NCBI GenBank assembly: GCA_016713425.1
Contig: JADJPE010000005.1
Span: forward strand, 3,596,001 to 3,660,000
Length of the DNA stretch: 64,000 bases
Direction: 5' to 3'
Source: Deltaproteobacteria bacterium
GTDB lineage: Bacteria > Myxococcota > Kuafuiibacteriia > Kuafuiibacteriales > Kuafuiibacteriaceae
Shown here: one piece after another, positions 39,359 through 50,435 of the stretch
How positions within the stretch are numbered: position 1 is the stretch's first letter
Layout: every line of letters begins with the position of its first letter
The notes under the pieces: generated by a model
What the model saw: the letters and a program-made list of their open reading frames with translations, nothing else
Databases searched by the model: none
Told to the model about the DNA's origin: nothing
Position numbers and translations under genes: made by a program

Positions 39359-41368
39359 ATGTGCGGTATTGCCGGGGTTGTCGTACCTCCCGCTGCGTCG
39401 GTCCCGAGGCCGCTGCTCGAGCGCATGACCGCGACGCTTTGGCGCCGTGGACCCGATGATCAAGGTGTGTTCGTGGACGACGAGGGCGGGTGCGGTCTTG
39501 GGCACCGACGTCTCTCGATCATCGACCTTTCCGGAGGCCATCAGCCGCTCACCAACGACGATGCGAGCATTCATGTCGTCGTGAATGGCGAGATCTACAA
39601 CTTCGCGGCGCTGCGCGCGCAGCTCGAAGCCGGTGGCGCGCGATTTCGCACCCGATCGGACTCTGAGGTCTTGGTGCACGGCTACGCGGCGTGGGGTACC
39701 GAAGTCTTTCGGCGCGCGCGCGGCATGTTTGCGGCCGCGATCTGGGATGGGCGACGGCGGCGGCTGGCTCTCGCACGCGATCCGCTCGGCAAGAAGCCAC
39801 TCTACTACGCGTTTGTCGATGGCGACACGCTTCTGTTCGCTTCCGAGGCGAAGGCGCTGCTCGAGTGCGCCACGATCGACCGCGCCGTTTCGTTGCCGGG
39901 ACTGGCGCTCTATCTTACTTACGAGTGTCTTCCCGAGTCCTCGACGATCTATCGGGGGGTGAAAAAGCTTCGTCCCGGGGAGATGCTCGTCTTTGACCAG
40001 GCGCGAGGGCGCGCCGAGCTTTCCACTTTTTGGACGATGCGATTTCGACCGCGTGCCTCGGATTTTCGATCGGCGACGGAGACGGAGGTTGGCCCGGAAC
40101 TTCCTTCGTCTGGTTCTTCCGCGAGTCACAAGACCGACTCGCTCGCGTCCGAACTTCGCTCGCGGATTCGCGATGCGACCTCGGCCCGCCTCGTGGCGGA
40201 CGTGCCGCTCGGGGTGTTCTTGTCGGGGGGGATCGACTCCTCGACCGTCGCGGCGGCGATGGCTTCGCTCGTGGATCCACGGACGATCAAGACCTTCTCG
40301 ATCACGTTCGACGATCCTTCGTTTGACGAGGGGCCCTATGCGAGAGCCGTTGCGCAACACCTTGGGACGGATCACCAAGAAGCCCGTCTGTCGGCCCAAG
40401 AGATGTTGGATGTGTTGCCGGAAGTCGCGGATTTCATGTGTGAACCGCTTGGCGATGCGTCGATCATCCCTACGTACCTGCTCTCGCGATTTACGCGTCA
40501 GCACGTCACGGTGGCGCTCGGGGGCGATGGAGGCGACGAGCTGTTCTTCGGCTATCCCACCTTCCAGGCGGAACGCGTCGCGGCGGCGGCGGAACGCATC
40601 CTTTCGGCTCGGTCGCTGTCGAGGCTCGGCCGGTGGCTCCACGGCGCCGCCCAGCGGCTTCCCGTGTCGCGCAAGAACTTCAGCTTCGACTTCAAGGTGA
40701 AGCGCTTCTCGCAAGGGTTGGGTTGGCCGACGGGGCATCGTCACCAAGCTTGGTTGGGCTCCTTTCTCCCGGTGGAGCTCAGCCGCCTACTTCGTCCGGA
40801 GATCGCAGAGTGTGCGCTTCGCGCCGAGCCCTACGCCCTCATCGCGTCGCTCTGGCAAGACGCGACGCGCCAAGACGGAACGTTCCGAGATGCGGACGAC
40901 GCGCTCGTGCTCCAATATGCGCGGCTCTACCTCGCCGGGGACGTGCTCGTGAAGGTGGATCGTGCTTCCATGGCCTGTGGGCTGGAGGTACGGGCGCCGT
41001 TTCTCGATGTCGATCTGGTCGACTTCGTCAACGCGGTGCCCGGTCGCACGAAGCTTCCTGGGATGACGACGAAGTATCTGTTGAAGCAGGCGGTCCGTCC
41101 CTGGCTGCCTTCGGTCATCATCGATCGTCCGAAAAAAGGGTTCGGCGTTCCCGTGGGCGAATGGCTTCGAGGTCCGCTGCGTGCGCTCGCGCGTGATCTG
41201 CTCGCGCCCTCGAAGCTCAAGCGCGAGGGGTTTTTCGATCCGGTTTGGGTCACGCAGTTGCTCGATGAGCACGAACGCGGCACGCACGACCACAGAAAAC
41301 CCCTGTGGACGCTCCTCGCTTTTGAGCTTTGGTTTGAACGTTTCGGCAGAGTAGCTTCGGCGCCGTAG
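39359..41368 (+). CDS. asnB: Glutamine-hydrolysing asparagine synthetase family protein
   Basis: The N-terminal nucleophile amidotransferase domain begins MCGIAG, so Cys2 becomes the mature N terminus; RRGPDDQG, HRRLSIIDLSGGHQP and NGEIYNF are intact. The synthetase domain has the ATP-binding SGGIDSS loop near 286, then the LGGDGGDELFFGY block. At 669 aa it is longer than E. coli AsnB, as is common for members in polysaccharide clusters (for example WbpS- or exosortase-associated amidotransferases). It could make asparagine or amidate a sugar acid. Neighbours (GT2, GT39) favour a surface-glycan role, but the sequence alone does not decide. A 120-bp gap precedes it, with no clear promoter. Confidence 0.9.
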   Translation: MCGIAGVVVPPAASVPRPLLERMTATLWRRGPDDQGVFVDDEGGCGLGHRRLSIIDLSGGHQPLTNDDASIHVVVNGEIYNFAALRAQLEAGGARFRTRSDSEVLVHGYAAWGTEVFRRARGMFAAAIWDGRRRRLALARDPLGKKPLYYAFVDGDTLLFASEAKALLECATIDRAVSLPGLALYLTYECLPESSTIYRGVKKLRPGEMLVFDQARGRAELSTFWTMRFRPRASDFRSATETEVGPELPSSGSSASHKTDSLASELRSRIRDATSARLVADVPLGVFLSGGIDSSTVAAAMASLVDPRTIKTFSITFDDPSFDEGPYARAVAQHLGTDHQEARLSAQEMLDVLPEVADFMCEPLGDASIIPTYLLSRFTRQHVTVALGGDGGDELFFGYPTFQAERVAAAAERILSARSLSRLGRWLHGAAQRLPVSRKNFSFDFKVKRFSQGLGWPTGHRHQAWLGSFLPVELSRLLRPEIAECALRAEPYALIASLWQDATRQDGTFRDADDALVLQYARLYLAGDVLVKVDRASMACGLEVRAPFLDVDLVDFVNAVPGRTKLPGMTTKYLLKQAVRPWLPSVIIDRPKKGFGVPVGEWLRGPLRALARDLLAPSKLKREGFFDPVWVTQLLDEHERGTHDHRKPLWTLLAFELWFERFGRVASAP

Positions 41369-41378
41369 GAATGAGTGC

Positions 41379-42299
41379 GTGAAGGCAGGGCGGCCCTTTG
41401 GGGGTGTGGTCGCGATCCTCGTGGTTGCGATTCTCGTGGCGGCGGGGCTCGATCTTTGGGTCGCGCTTCGGGGCAGTCCACCCGAAGTCGAGCCGGCCGC
41501 AATGGCCGCGGCCGCCCGCACGATCTTGGCACGGCGAGCGAAAGGCGATCGCGTCGTCCACTCACCTTTGTTCTCGATGCGCGAGCTCCAGGGGCTCGGT
41601 GATCTCGACAGCAGCCCTGACCTCCCCGAGACGTCCGTGCGTGCGTCGCGTCGAGTGCTCGTGCTCGACAAAGCCGCCTTTCCGATGCACGGATTCGAGG
41701 CGCCCGCGGACACCCTCGATCTCGAGGGCGGGTTGCGTCTTCGCGTCATCGAGCCCTCGAGCGTGGGCGGTGTCTTGGTCTTCGACCTTTACGAGGACAT
41801 CGAGCGCCTGGTTCTCCACATCGAACGTCCGCCCGGGGTCGTGCGGTCGAGGTGCACGGCGCCGAGGCCCGAAGGCGGATACGGGTGTCCCGGTGAGGCT
41901 GGCTGGCTTTACGCCGCACGCACGACACAGCGCATCGACGGTACGAACACGCGCTGCGTGTGGAACCATCCGACGACGAACGGCGTGGTTGTTCTGGGGC
42001 TTCCGCCCCCGGTCGCACCGCCGGCCGGGCGCCACCTGGTTCTCAAGCTCCAGGCGGCCCTCACCGACGAAGCGGTGCGTACGACGCCCGATGGCGCCGA
42101 CGTCGTGACTGAGGTCTTTCAGGGCGGCCGAGCGCTGGGGAGGCTTGTCGTGACGAACCGCATCGGTTGGGTCGAGCGTGAACTCGTCGTTCAAGCGGGT
42201 GCGGCCGTCGAGCTGCGGGTGACGACACCTCGCGACGGTCGTCGACACCATGTGCTGAACGCGCAGATCTTCGAGGCCGTCGATGAACGATCTCGATGA
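41379..42299 (+). CDS. Membrane-anchored protein of unknown function
   Basis: I do not recognise a family. A GTG start at 41379, 10 bp after the asnB stop, gives a short basic lead and one N-terminal membrane helix (GVVAILVVAILVAAGLDLWVAL). The remaining 270 residues are extracytoplasmic and beta-rich, with cysteines in SRCTAPRPEGGYGCPG and TRCVWNHP that could form disulfides. The end resembles a jelly-roll or carbohydrate-binding domain in texture only. The gene overlaps the next GT39-like gene by 17 bp, so it probably assists that enzyme. Confidence 0.68.
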   Translation: MKAGRPFGGVVAILVVAILVAAGLDLWVALRGSPPEVEPAAMAAAARTILARRAKGDRVVHSPLFSMRELQGLGDLDSSPDLPETSVRASRRVLVLDKAAFPMHGFEAPADTLDLEGGLRLRVIEPSSVGGVLVFDLYEDIERLVLHIERPPGVVRSRCTAPRPEGGYGCPGEAGWLYAARTTQRIDGTNTRCVWNHPTTNGVVVLGLPPPVAPPAGRHLVLKLQAALTDEAVRTTPDGADVVTEVFQGGRALGRLVVTNRIGWVERELVVQAGAAVELRVTTPRDGRRHHVLNAQIFEAVDERSR

Positions 42300-44127
42300 C
42301 GCCGTGTCCCCGGGCATGGAACGATCCAACGGACGATCCAACGGACGATCCACGGGACGATCCAGGTCGAAAGTTCGGCTCGCCGTCGGCGCGATCGTCG
42401 TCTTCTACTTCCTCGTACAGCTCGCCGGGCTGCCCGCGTTCGGCCTGACCGACGATGATGACTTCTACATTCCGGCCGGCATCTCATACTCGACCTGGCT
42501 TGGGCACGCCCTCACGCTTCGCGATGGCGCCTTCAGCCAGGCCCAGGTCGACGCCGCCTTTTCGATCAACAAGGAACACCCGCCGTTCGCGAAATACGTC
42601 TTCGGCGTTTGTCACTTTGCGCTTCGTGGGCTGGTCGGTCCGTTCGATTCGGCGCGTGTGGGTACGGTCTTGTTCTCGACCGTCGCCGCATTGTTGTTGT
42701 GCATCCTCGCGATTCACGGCCTGGGACGGAGGCGCGGGCTCTTGGCCGGCGGTTGTGCGGTTCTCTGTCTTCTGCTTCTGCCGCGCTTCTACTTCCATTC
42801 CCATGCGGCGACCCTCGACGTCCCGGTCGCGACGATGTACCTCGCGACCGCGACCCTTGCCCTGATGGCTGAACGCTCGTGGCGCGCCGCCATCGCCTCG
42901 GGTGCGGTCTTTGGCCTTGCGACCGCGACAAAGCTCAACGCCCCGTTCTTCCTGCTGCCTTATGGCGTGTTCTTGTTGCTCACCCGGATGCCGAGATTCG
43001 TTTCCGCGCCGGAATCAGCGACGTTTCCGGCTCGCCTGCGAAGTTGGTTTGGGGGCGGGACATCGGAGGCTCCTCCGCGACCTGATGCGGGCTTCGTTCG
43101 GCTGCCGCGTATCCCGTTGACGCTCGTTGCGATGGCCACGGTGGGCCCGCTCGTCTTCTGGGGGTCATGGCCATGGCTGTGGTGGGATACGTTCGCGCGG
43201 GTGGGTGAGTACGTCGGTTTTCACCTTCACCACTACGGCATCTATTTTCTCTACTTTGGTCGAATCTACTCGAGCGATCCCTATGCGCCGTGGCACGCGC
43301 CGTTCGTGATGGCGGCGACGACGGTTCCGCTTGCGATCTGGGCGCTCTTGGCGGCGGGGGTTCTGCTGGGGCGTCGAGCGCTTTGGGGCTCGTTGCGGGC
43401 GTCGGGCGAAGCGAGGCTTCAGTCGGAAGGCTCGCTCCTCCTCACCGCGCTCCTTCACTTGTTCTTCACGATCTCAGTCGTCGCTTTCTTTCCCGGGCCG
43501 AAATACGGGGGGGAAAAGCTCTTCATGCCGGCGTTTCCGTTCATCTGTCTGCTCGCGGGCTACGGCGCACTTCGTCTGTGCGAAGCCGTGCGCGAGGGCG
43601 CCCGCGTCAGCGAAGAACGGTCGCGCGGTCTTGGTTCGAGTCTTGTGTCGGGTCTGCGTTCTGGCCTTGGTTTCGCGTGGGTCGGATGGGTGACGGTCGG
43701 CGTGGCGCTTCTTTCTTCACTGGCGTTGGGCCTCCGGTTCGGGGCGTATGCGCTCTCGAGTTACAACGGCTTGGCCGGCGGGTTGGCTGGGGCCACGGCC
43801 CTCGGTTTCGAACGCCAATACTACGATGTGGCGTACCGAGACCTCGTGGTCTGGTTCAACGAGCACGCGGAGAAGGGGGCTACGGTCCACTTTCTCCCGA
43901 ACAACTGGGAGTACGTTCGGACCTATCGCTGGTATGCGCGGGGCGGTTTCCTCCGACCCGACCTCCGCGTCGTCGACCATGAGGCCCAGGCGAGCTACAT
44001 CGTCATCACCCATGAGCGACGGTTTTCTCGTTATTCTGACGACTTGCTTCGATACCGGGCGACGCCGATCGCCTTTGAGCGTCGGGTCGATGGGGTGCCG
44101 CTGTATACGGTGCTGCGCGTCCGTTGA
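42283..44127 (+). CDS. GT39-like integral membrane glycosyltransferase (ArnT/PMT superfamily)
   Basis: The 614-aa product has about ten or more hydrophobic segments and a short basic N-terminal lead with an Arg-Ser-Asn-Gly repeat. Between helices 1 and 2 it carries an acidic loop with DDDDFYIPAG followed by FSINKEHPPFAKY, which matches the catalytic first periplasmic loop and the KEHPP signature of GT39/ArnT-type transferases. These use a polyprenyl-phosphate sugar donor on the periplasmic side. The upstream GT2 enzyme could make that donor. The N-terminal repeat (about 42316-42360) is a tandem GATCCAACGGAC-type element. Substrate is unknown. Confidence 0.88.
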   Translation: MNDLDDAVSPGMERSNGRSNGRSTGRSRSKVRLAVGAIVVFYFLVQLAGLPAFGLTDDDDFYIPAGISYSTWLGHALTLRDGAFSQAQVDAAFSINKEHPPFAKYVFGVCHFALRGLVGPFDSARVGTVLFSTVAALLLCILAIHGLGRRRGLLAGGCAVLCLLLLPRFYFHSHAATLDVPVATMYLATATLALMAERSWRAAIASGAVFGLATATKLNAPFFLLPYGVFLLLTRMPRFVSAPESATFPARLRSWFGGGTSEAPPRPDAGFVRLPRIPLTLVAMATVGPLVFWGSWPWLWWDTFARVGEYVGFHLHHYGIYFLYFGRIYSSDPYAPWHAPFVMAATTVPLAIWALLAAGVLLGRRALWGSLRASGEARLQSEGSLLLTALLHLFFTISVVAFFPGPKYGGEKLFMPAFPFICLLAGYGALRLCEAVREGARVSEERSRGLGSSLVSGLRSGLGFAWVGWVTVGVALLSSLALGLRFGAYALSSYNGLAGGLAGATALGFERQYYDVAYRDLVVWFNEHAEKGATVHFLPNNWEYVRTYRWYARGGFLRPDLRVVDHEAQASYIVITHERRFSRYSDDLLRYRATPIAFERRVDGVPLYTVLRVR

Positions 44128-44174
44128 TCCCTGGAATTGTTGGCGATCGCCTCCGAACTCGAGTAGGTTCCCCA

Positions 44175-45152
44175 ATGACCAAGGTGATGGAGCGGGTCAT
44201 TCGAGGAGGCGCAGCCCAAAGGCCGCCATTGCCCGCTTCGGTGGTGACGCTCGGTTCCTTCGATGGCGTGCACCTCGGTCACCAAGCGCTGCTCGCGCGA
44301 ACGACTTCGCTCGCTCGCCAACGCGGGGTCCCTTCGGTTGCGTACACGTTCGATCCACACCCCACGAAGGTCTTTTCGCCGGAACGCGCGTCGCCGAGCC
44401 TGATGGCACTCGATGAGCGCATTCGGTGCTTGTTGGCGCATGGGATCGACCTCGTGCTCGTCGAGACCTTCGACGCGGCCTTCGCCGACCTTCGACCGGA
44501 GCATTGGGTGGCGACGTATCTCGTCGGGCCGCTCCATCCGCAGTGTGTCGTCGTCGGGCACAACTTCACGTATGGGCGGGGCGGGGTGGGCAATGTGGCG
44601 AGCCTAAGGGAGGCCGGCGACCTGCATGCCTTCGATCTCGAGGTCATCGCGCCCGTTTCGGTGGGGTCGGACTTCGTTTCGAGTAGTCGAGTGCGCGAAC
44701 TGCTGTCGAGCGCGGGCGACGTCGCGGGCGCTCGCGCCTTGCTTGGCCGCAATTTCGCCGTGACCGGCCGAGTCGTCCGTGGAGACGCGCGCGGACGGTC
44801 GATCGGCTTTCCGACGATCAACGTCGACCCGGCGCATGAACTCCTTCCCCGCCGCGGCGTCTATGCGTCGCGCGTCGAAGTGCTTGGCGAGGAGGGCGTG
44901 GTGCGGCCGGCCGTGTCGAACATTGGCGTGCGTCCCACGTTCGAGGGGGAGGGCGTTCGCGTGGAGACCCATATTCTCGATTTCAGTGGCGAGCTGTACG
45001 GTGAGAGCGTTCGGATCGAGCTCGTCGAACGGATTCGCGATGAGCAGCGGTTTGCTGGTGTCGAGGCGCTCGTCGCGCAGATCGGCGCTGATGTCGCGGC
45101 TGCGCGGCGTCTACTTCTTGGCCCCGACGCCGGGACCATGGCTCAGTCATGA
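44175..45152 (+). CDS. ribF: Bifunctional riboflavin kinase / FAD synthetase
   Basis: RibF turns riboflavin into FMN and then FAD. The N-terminal nucleotidyltransferase domain has TLGSFDGVHLGHQALL (25-40) with the HxGH motif, then TFDPHPTKVF. The C-terminal kinase domain has VRGDARGRSIGFPTINV near 200, then RRGVYASRVEV and SNIGVRPTFEG. I start at the ATG 44175 (M-T-K-V-M); a TTG at 44124, overlapping the previous stop, is the longer option. The 325-aa length fits. The stop overlaps the aroE start by 4 bp. No FMN riboswitch-like leader was recognised upstream. Confidence 0.93.
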   Translation: MTKVMERVIRGGAAQRPPLPASVVTLGSFDGVHLGHQALLARTTSLARQRGVPSVAYTFDPHPTKVFSPERASPSLMALDERIRCLLAHGIDLVLVETFDAAFADLRPEHWVATYLVGPLHPQCVVVGHNFTYGRGGVGNVASLREAGDLHAFDLEVIAPVSVGSDFVSSSRVRELLSSAGDVAGARALLGRNFAVTGRVVRGDARGRSIGFPTINVDPAHELLPRRGVYASRVEVLGEEGVVRPAVSNIGVRPTFEGEGVRVETHILDFSGELYGESVRIELVERIRDEQRFAGVEALVAQIGADVAAARRLLLGPDAGTMAQS

Positions 45153-45982
45153 CGAGGCGGCTTTGTGTCGTACTGGGGCGCGATGTCTCCCGGTCGCTCT
45201 CACCCATGCTTCATCAGGCGGCGGCTGCTCAGTGTGCGGTTGATTTGGCCTACGTACCCGTGTCGTGCGCCGACGACGCCCACTTCCACCGCGCGATCGA
45301 CGCGTTGATGACCCTCGGGGCCTCGGGCGCCAACGTCACGATTCCGTACAAGCGGCTCGCTTTGGCGCGAAGCCATCGCGTGAGCGATGCGGCGGCCGAG
45401 ATGGGTGCGGTCAACACCCTCACGTTGACGAGCGAGGGTACGCTGGTCGGCGACAACACGGATGGCCCGGGGCTCCTTCGCCTGTTCGAAGCGCTTCCCG
45501 ACGAGAGGTTCGCGCGCGTTCAGCTCTTGGGCGCAGGTGGCGTTGCGCGGGCCGTGGGTTGGGCGCTGGCCCGTCGGGGGGTGGACGCCCGCCAGATCCA
45601 CGTGTGCGCGCGTCGTCGAGCTCAGGCCGAGTCGGTCGCGGCGCTCGTCGGGGCGAAGGCGGGCCCCTTTGAGCGAATCGCAGGGACGACACTCGTGTTG
45701 TCTGGGTTGCCGGTCGAAGCCTCGATCGCCGAACGTGCGATGAGCGAGTGGGTGGATACGGCAGTCCGGCCCATGATCTACGACCTCGGCTACCAGCGTG
45801 ATGCCCGAGAAACCCCGTTGACGGCGCGTGCCCGCGCGGTGGGGCTCGAGGCGGTCGACGGGCGCGCGATGCTCGTCGAGCAGGCGGCGCTTTCCTTCGC
45901 TCTTTGGACAGGATCCGACGTCATCGCGGTCGCACACGCGATGCAACAAGCGATGGAAGAAGCCGTTTCTGCCCTTCCTTAG
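45149..45982 (+). CDS. aroE: Shikimate dehydrogenase
   Basis: AroE reduces 3-dehydroshikimate to shikimate with NADPH in aromatic amino-acid synthesis. The substrate-site motif SLSP (16-19), the catalytic Lys68 in NVTIPYK, Asp102 in GDNTDG, and the NADP-binding loop LGAGGVARAVGWALARRG are intact. The C-terminal VDGRAMLVEQAALSFALWTG block is also typical. The 277-aa length is standard. The start overlaps the ribF stop by 4 bp, so the pair is co-translated. The stop codon lies at the edge of a tandem repeat. Confidence 0.93.
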   Translation: MTRRLCVVLGRDVSRSLSPMLHQAAAAQCAVDLAYVPVSCADDAHFHRAIDALMTLGASGANVTIPYKRLALARSHRVSDAAAEMGAVNTLTLTSEGTLVGDNTDGPGLLRLFEALPDERFARVQLLGAGGVARAVGWALARRGVDARQIHVCARRRAQAESVAALVGAKAGPFERIAGTTLVLSGLPVEASIAERAMSEWVDTAVRPMIYDLGYQRDARETPLTARARAVGLEAVDGRAMLVEQAALSFALWTGSDVIAVAHAMQQAMEEAVSALP

Positions 45983-46100
45983 CGCTTCTTAGCCGAGCGC
46001 TTCCTTAGCGCTTCTTAGCTGAGCGCTTCCTTAGCGCTTCTTGGTGCTTCCTTGCGCTTCTTGACGATTCTTGACGATTCTTGGCGCTTCTTGGCGCTTC
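45981..46100. repeat. Tandem CTTCTTAG/CTTCCTTAG repeat after aroE
   Basis: A 26-bp unit (agcgcttcttagccgagcgcttcctt) is repeated almost exactly at 45981 and 46007, then decays into shorter agcgcttctt, gacgattctt and ggcgcttctt copies to about 46100. The repeats supply stop codons after aroE. A second, shorter direct repeat (ctggtggtgagat / ctggtggtcagat) follows at about 46108-46133. The 228-bp gap to pilB holds nothing else I can name. Confidence 0.8.
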
Positions 46101-46210
46101 AGAGTCCTGGTGGTGAGATCTGGTGGTCAGATCCCTAGGACTTCGGAGGCTTAGAACTTCGAAGCCGGCTTCTTTACTCTCGCTCTGGCCGAGTTTAGCC
46201 TCGGGCCTCG

Positions 46211-47926
<1,716 letters not shown>

Positions 47927-47971
47927 TGCCGAAGGGTGAAGGATGGCTTGTGGGCAAGGTGGGTGTGAACG

Positions 47972-49066
47972 ATGGCTAATTTGCATCAGCTTCTGAAGGC
48001 GATGATCGAAAAAGGGGCTTCGGACCTTCACATCACCACGGGTGCATCTCCTCAGCTACGGATCGATGGGACGCTGGTACCCCTGAAGACACCGGCCTTG
48101 TCTCCGGTCGATACCAAGCAGCTCTGCTACTCGATCTTGACGGATGCGCAGAAGCATCAGTTCGAAGAAGACAACGAGCTCGATCTCTCGTTTGGCGTGA
48201 AGAACCTCTCCCGATTCCGCGCCAACATCTATCTTCAGCGTGGCGCGGTGGCGGGCGCGTTTCGAACCATTCCGTTCAAGATCCTGACCTTCCAGGATCT
48301 TGGCTTGCCCCAGGTCGTGGCTGACCTTGCGGCGAAGCCGCGGGGGCTCGTGCTCGTCACCGGACCGACCGGATCGGGCAAGTCGACGACGCTCGCGTCG
48401 ATCATCGACAAGATCAACACCGAGCAGCACGGCCACATCCTGACGATCGAGGATCCGATCGAGTATCTGCATCCGCACAAGAACTGTGTCGTCAATCAGC
48501 GTGAGATTGGTTCTGACACTGTGTCGTTCAAGAAGGCACTGAAGTACGTGTTGCGTCAGGACCCGGATGTGATCCTGGTCGGTGAGATGCGTGACCTCGA
48601 GACCATCGAGGCCGCGCTCGTCATCGCGGAGACTGGCCACCTCGTCTTCGCGACCCTGCACACGAACGGATGCGTGCAGACCATCAACCGAATCCTCGAC
48701 GTGTTCCCGCCCTACCAGCAGCCACAGGTGCGCGCTCAGCTCTCCATGGTGCTCGAAGGTGTGATGAGTCAGCAGCTCTTGCCGAAGGCGAGCGGGTCGG
48801 GGCGTGCGCTCGCGCTCGAGGTCATGGTGCCGAACATGGCGATCCGGAATCTGATCCGCGAGGACAAGGTCCACCAGATCTATGGCCAGATGCAGATCGG
48901 GCAGGGCCGCTTCGGTATGCAGACCATGAATCAGGCGCTGGCGGGCCTCATTCAGAAACGCACGATCTCCTTCGAGGAGGGCCTCCTCAGGAGCTCGGAT
49001 CAAGATGAGCTCCGGCAGATCTTGGCGGGCAGTCCGTCGCGACCCTCGGGGTCGGTGTCGCGCTGA
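47972..49066 (+). CDS. pilT: Type IV pilus retraction ATPase
   Basis: PilT drives pilus disassembly and twitching. The 364 aa match the family, with MANLHQLLKAMIEKGASDLHI at the start, Walker A GPTGSGKST near 130, the EDPIEYLH Asp box, Walker B VILVGEMRDLETI, and the His box TLHTNGCVQT. The C-terminal AIRNLIRED motif needed for retraction is present near 289. It lies 45 bp after pilB on the same strand. Confidence 0.96.
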   Translation: MANLHQLLKAMIEKGASDLHITTGASPQLRIDGTLVPLKTPALSPVDTKQLCYSILTDAQKHQFEEDNELDLSFGVKNLSRFRANIYLQRGAVAGAFRTIPFKILTFQDLGLPQVVADLAAKPRGLVLVTGPTGSGKSTTLASIIDKINTEQHGHILTIEDPIEYLHPHKNCVVNQREIGSDTVSFKKALKYVLRQDPDVILVGEMRDLETIEAALVIAETGHLVFATLHTNGCVQTINRILDVFPPYQQPQVRAQLSMVLEGVMSQQLLPKASGSGRALALEVMVPNMAIRNLIREDKVHQIYGQMQIGQGRFGMQTMNQALAGLIQKRTISFEEGLLRSSDQDELRQILAGSPSRPSGSVSR

Positions 49067-49206
49067 TCGCAGGTGCGATGGTGTAGGACGGAAAATCAGG
49101 CCGAGTCCCCCGCTTTGCGATGTTCGGGCGGTCCCGGGTAGACTAGGCTCCGCGAGACTGAATGCACGGTGCCGCGAGGTTCGCGGACCGAGAGGAGCTT
49201 GGGCCG

Positions 49207-50406
49207 ATGCCAGTATTCATTTGGGAAGGGAAGACGCGTCAGGGCGAAGCAAGGGCCGGGACGATGGAGGCGGCCAGCGCCGACGCCGTCATCGAACGCC
49301 TGAAGGCCCAACAGATTCAGGCCTCGAAGGTCAAGAAGAAGCCCGTCGAAATTCACCTCAAGCTAGGGTCGGGCGTGACCTCCAAGGAGGTCGTCGTCTT
49401 CACGCGGCAGTTTGCCACGATGATCGACGCCGGCCTTCCGCTCGTGCAGTGCCTCGAAATTCTCGGCTCGCAGCAGGCCAACATTCACTTCCGCAAGGTC
49501 ATCTTGGCGATCAAGACCGAGGTCGAGTCGGGCTCGACGCTTGCTGATGCGCTCGGCAAACACCCGAAGATCTTCGATGACCTTTTCGTCAACTTGGTCT
49601 CCGCGGGCGAAGTCGGCGGTATCCTAGACACCATCCTCAATCGCCTCGCGATCTACATGGAAAAGAACATGAAGCTGAAGCGCCAGGTGAAGGGCGCCAT
49701 GGTCTATCCATCGGTCGTGCTCGTCGTGGCGGGTGCGGTCACGGCGGTCTTGCTCATCTTCGTGATTCCGGTTTTCGAGAAGATGTTCAAAGACTTCGGT
49801 GGCACTCTTCCCGCGCCGACACAGTTCGTGATCGACCTTTCGAATGGTCTCCGCGCGAACATCTTGCCCTCCATCATTGGATTGATCGTCGTGGTCCTGC
49901 TCCTGCGGGCGATCGCCAAGACGAAACGCGGCCGTCTCTTTTTTGATATGCTTCAGCTCAAGGCGCCGATCTTGGGACCGGTGTTCCGGAAGGTGGCGGT
50001 CGCGAAATTTACTCGAACGCTCGGGACCATGATCTCCTCCGGTGTCCCCATCCTGGACGCGCTTCAGATCACGGGACGTTCGTCGGGCAACAAGGTGGTC
50101 GAGAATGCCATCCTCTATGCGCGCGAGCGGATCTCCGAAGGCCGTACGATGGCCGATCCGCTGGCTGAGACGGCGGTCTTCCCGCCCATGGTGGTTCAAA
50201 TGATCGCGGTCGGCGAGTCGACCGGTGCGATGGATACGATGTTGCAGAAGATCGCCGACTTCTACGAAGAAGAAGTCGATACCGCGGTGGCTGCGCTGAC
50301 GGCGATGCTGGAGCCTCTGATGATGGTGGTCCTCGGTGTCCTCCTTGGTGGTCTCATCATCGCGATGTATCTCCCGATCTTCGAGCTTGCCGATAACATC
50401 AAGTAG
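49207..50406 (+). CDS. pilC: Type IV pilus inner-membrane platform protein
   Basis: PilC couples the ATPases to pilin polymerisation. It has two repeated T2SS-F domains, each with helices and the conserved FTRQFATMIDAGLPLVQCLE-type and FTRTLGTMISSGVPILDAL-type starts, and three main hydrophobic segments near 165-185, 215-235 and 370-390. The start is ATG 49207 (M-P-V-F-I-W-E-G), with GAGGAG a few bases upstream. A longer in-frame start 15 codons earlier is unlikely. It lies 140 bp after pilT, and pilS follows after 29 bp. Confidence 0.95.
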   Translation: MPVFIWEGKTRQGEARAGTMEAASADAVIERLKAQQIQASKVKKKPVEIHLKLGSGVTSKEVVVFTRQFATMIDAGLPLVQCLEILGSQQANIHFRKVILAIKTEVESGSTLADALGKHPKIFDDLFVNLVSAGEVGGILDTILNRLAIYMEKNMKLKRQVKGAMVYPSVVLVVAGAVTAVLLIFVIPVFEKMFKDFGGTLPAPTQFVIDLSNGLRANILPSIIGLIVVVLLLRAIAKTKRGRLFFDMLQLKAPILGPVFRKVAVAKFTRTLGTMISSGVPILDALQITGRSSGNKVVENAILYARERISEGRTMADPLAETAVFPPMVVQMIAVGESTGAMDTMLQKIADFYEEEVDTAVAALTAMLEPLMMVVLGVLLGGLIIAMYLPIFELADNIK

Positions 50407-50435
50407 TCCGTCGCGCGTCCCCCCTCCTTGCGCTC

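Noticed and set aside
39296..40747. Long minus-strand open frame opposite asnB
   Set aside because: AsnB is intact in the plus strand, and the antisense product shows no domain.
45983..46100. Rho-independent terminator after aroE
   Set aside because: The repeats hold short AGCGCT palindromes but no GC stem followed by a T run.
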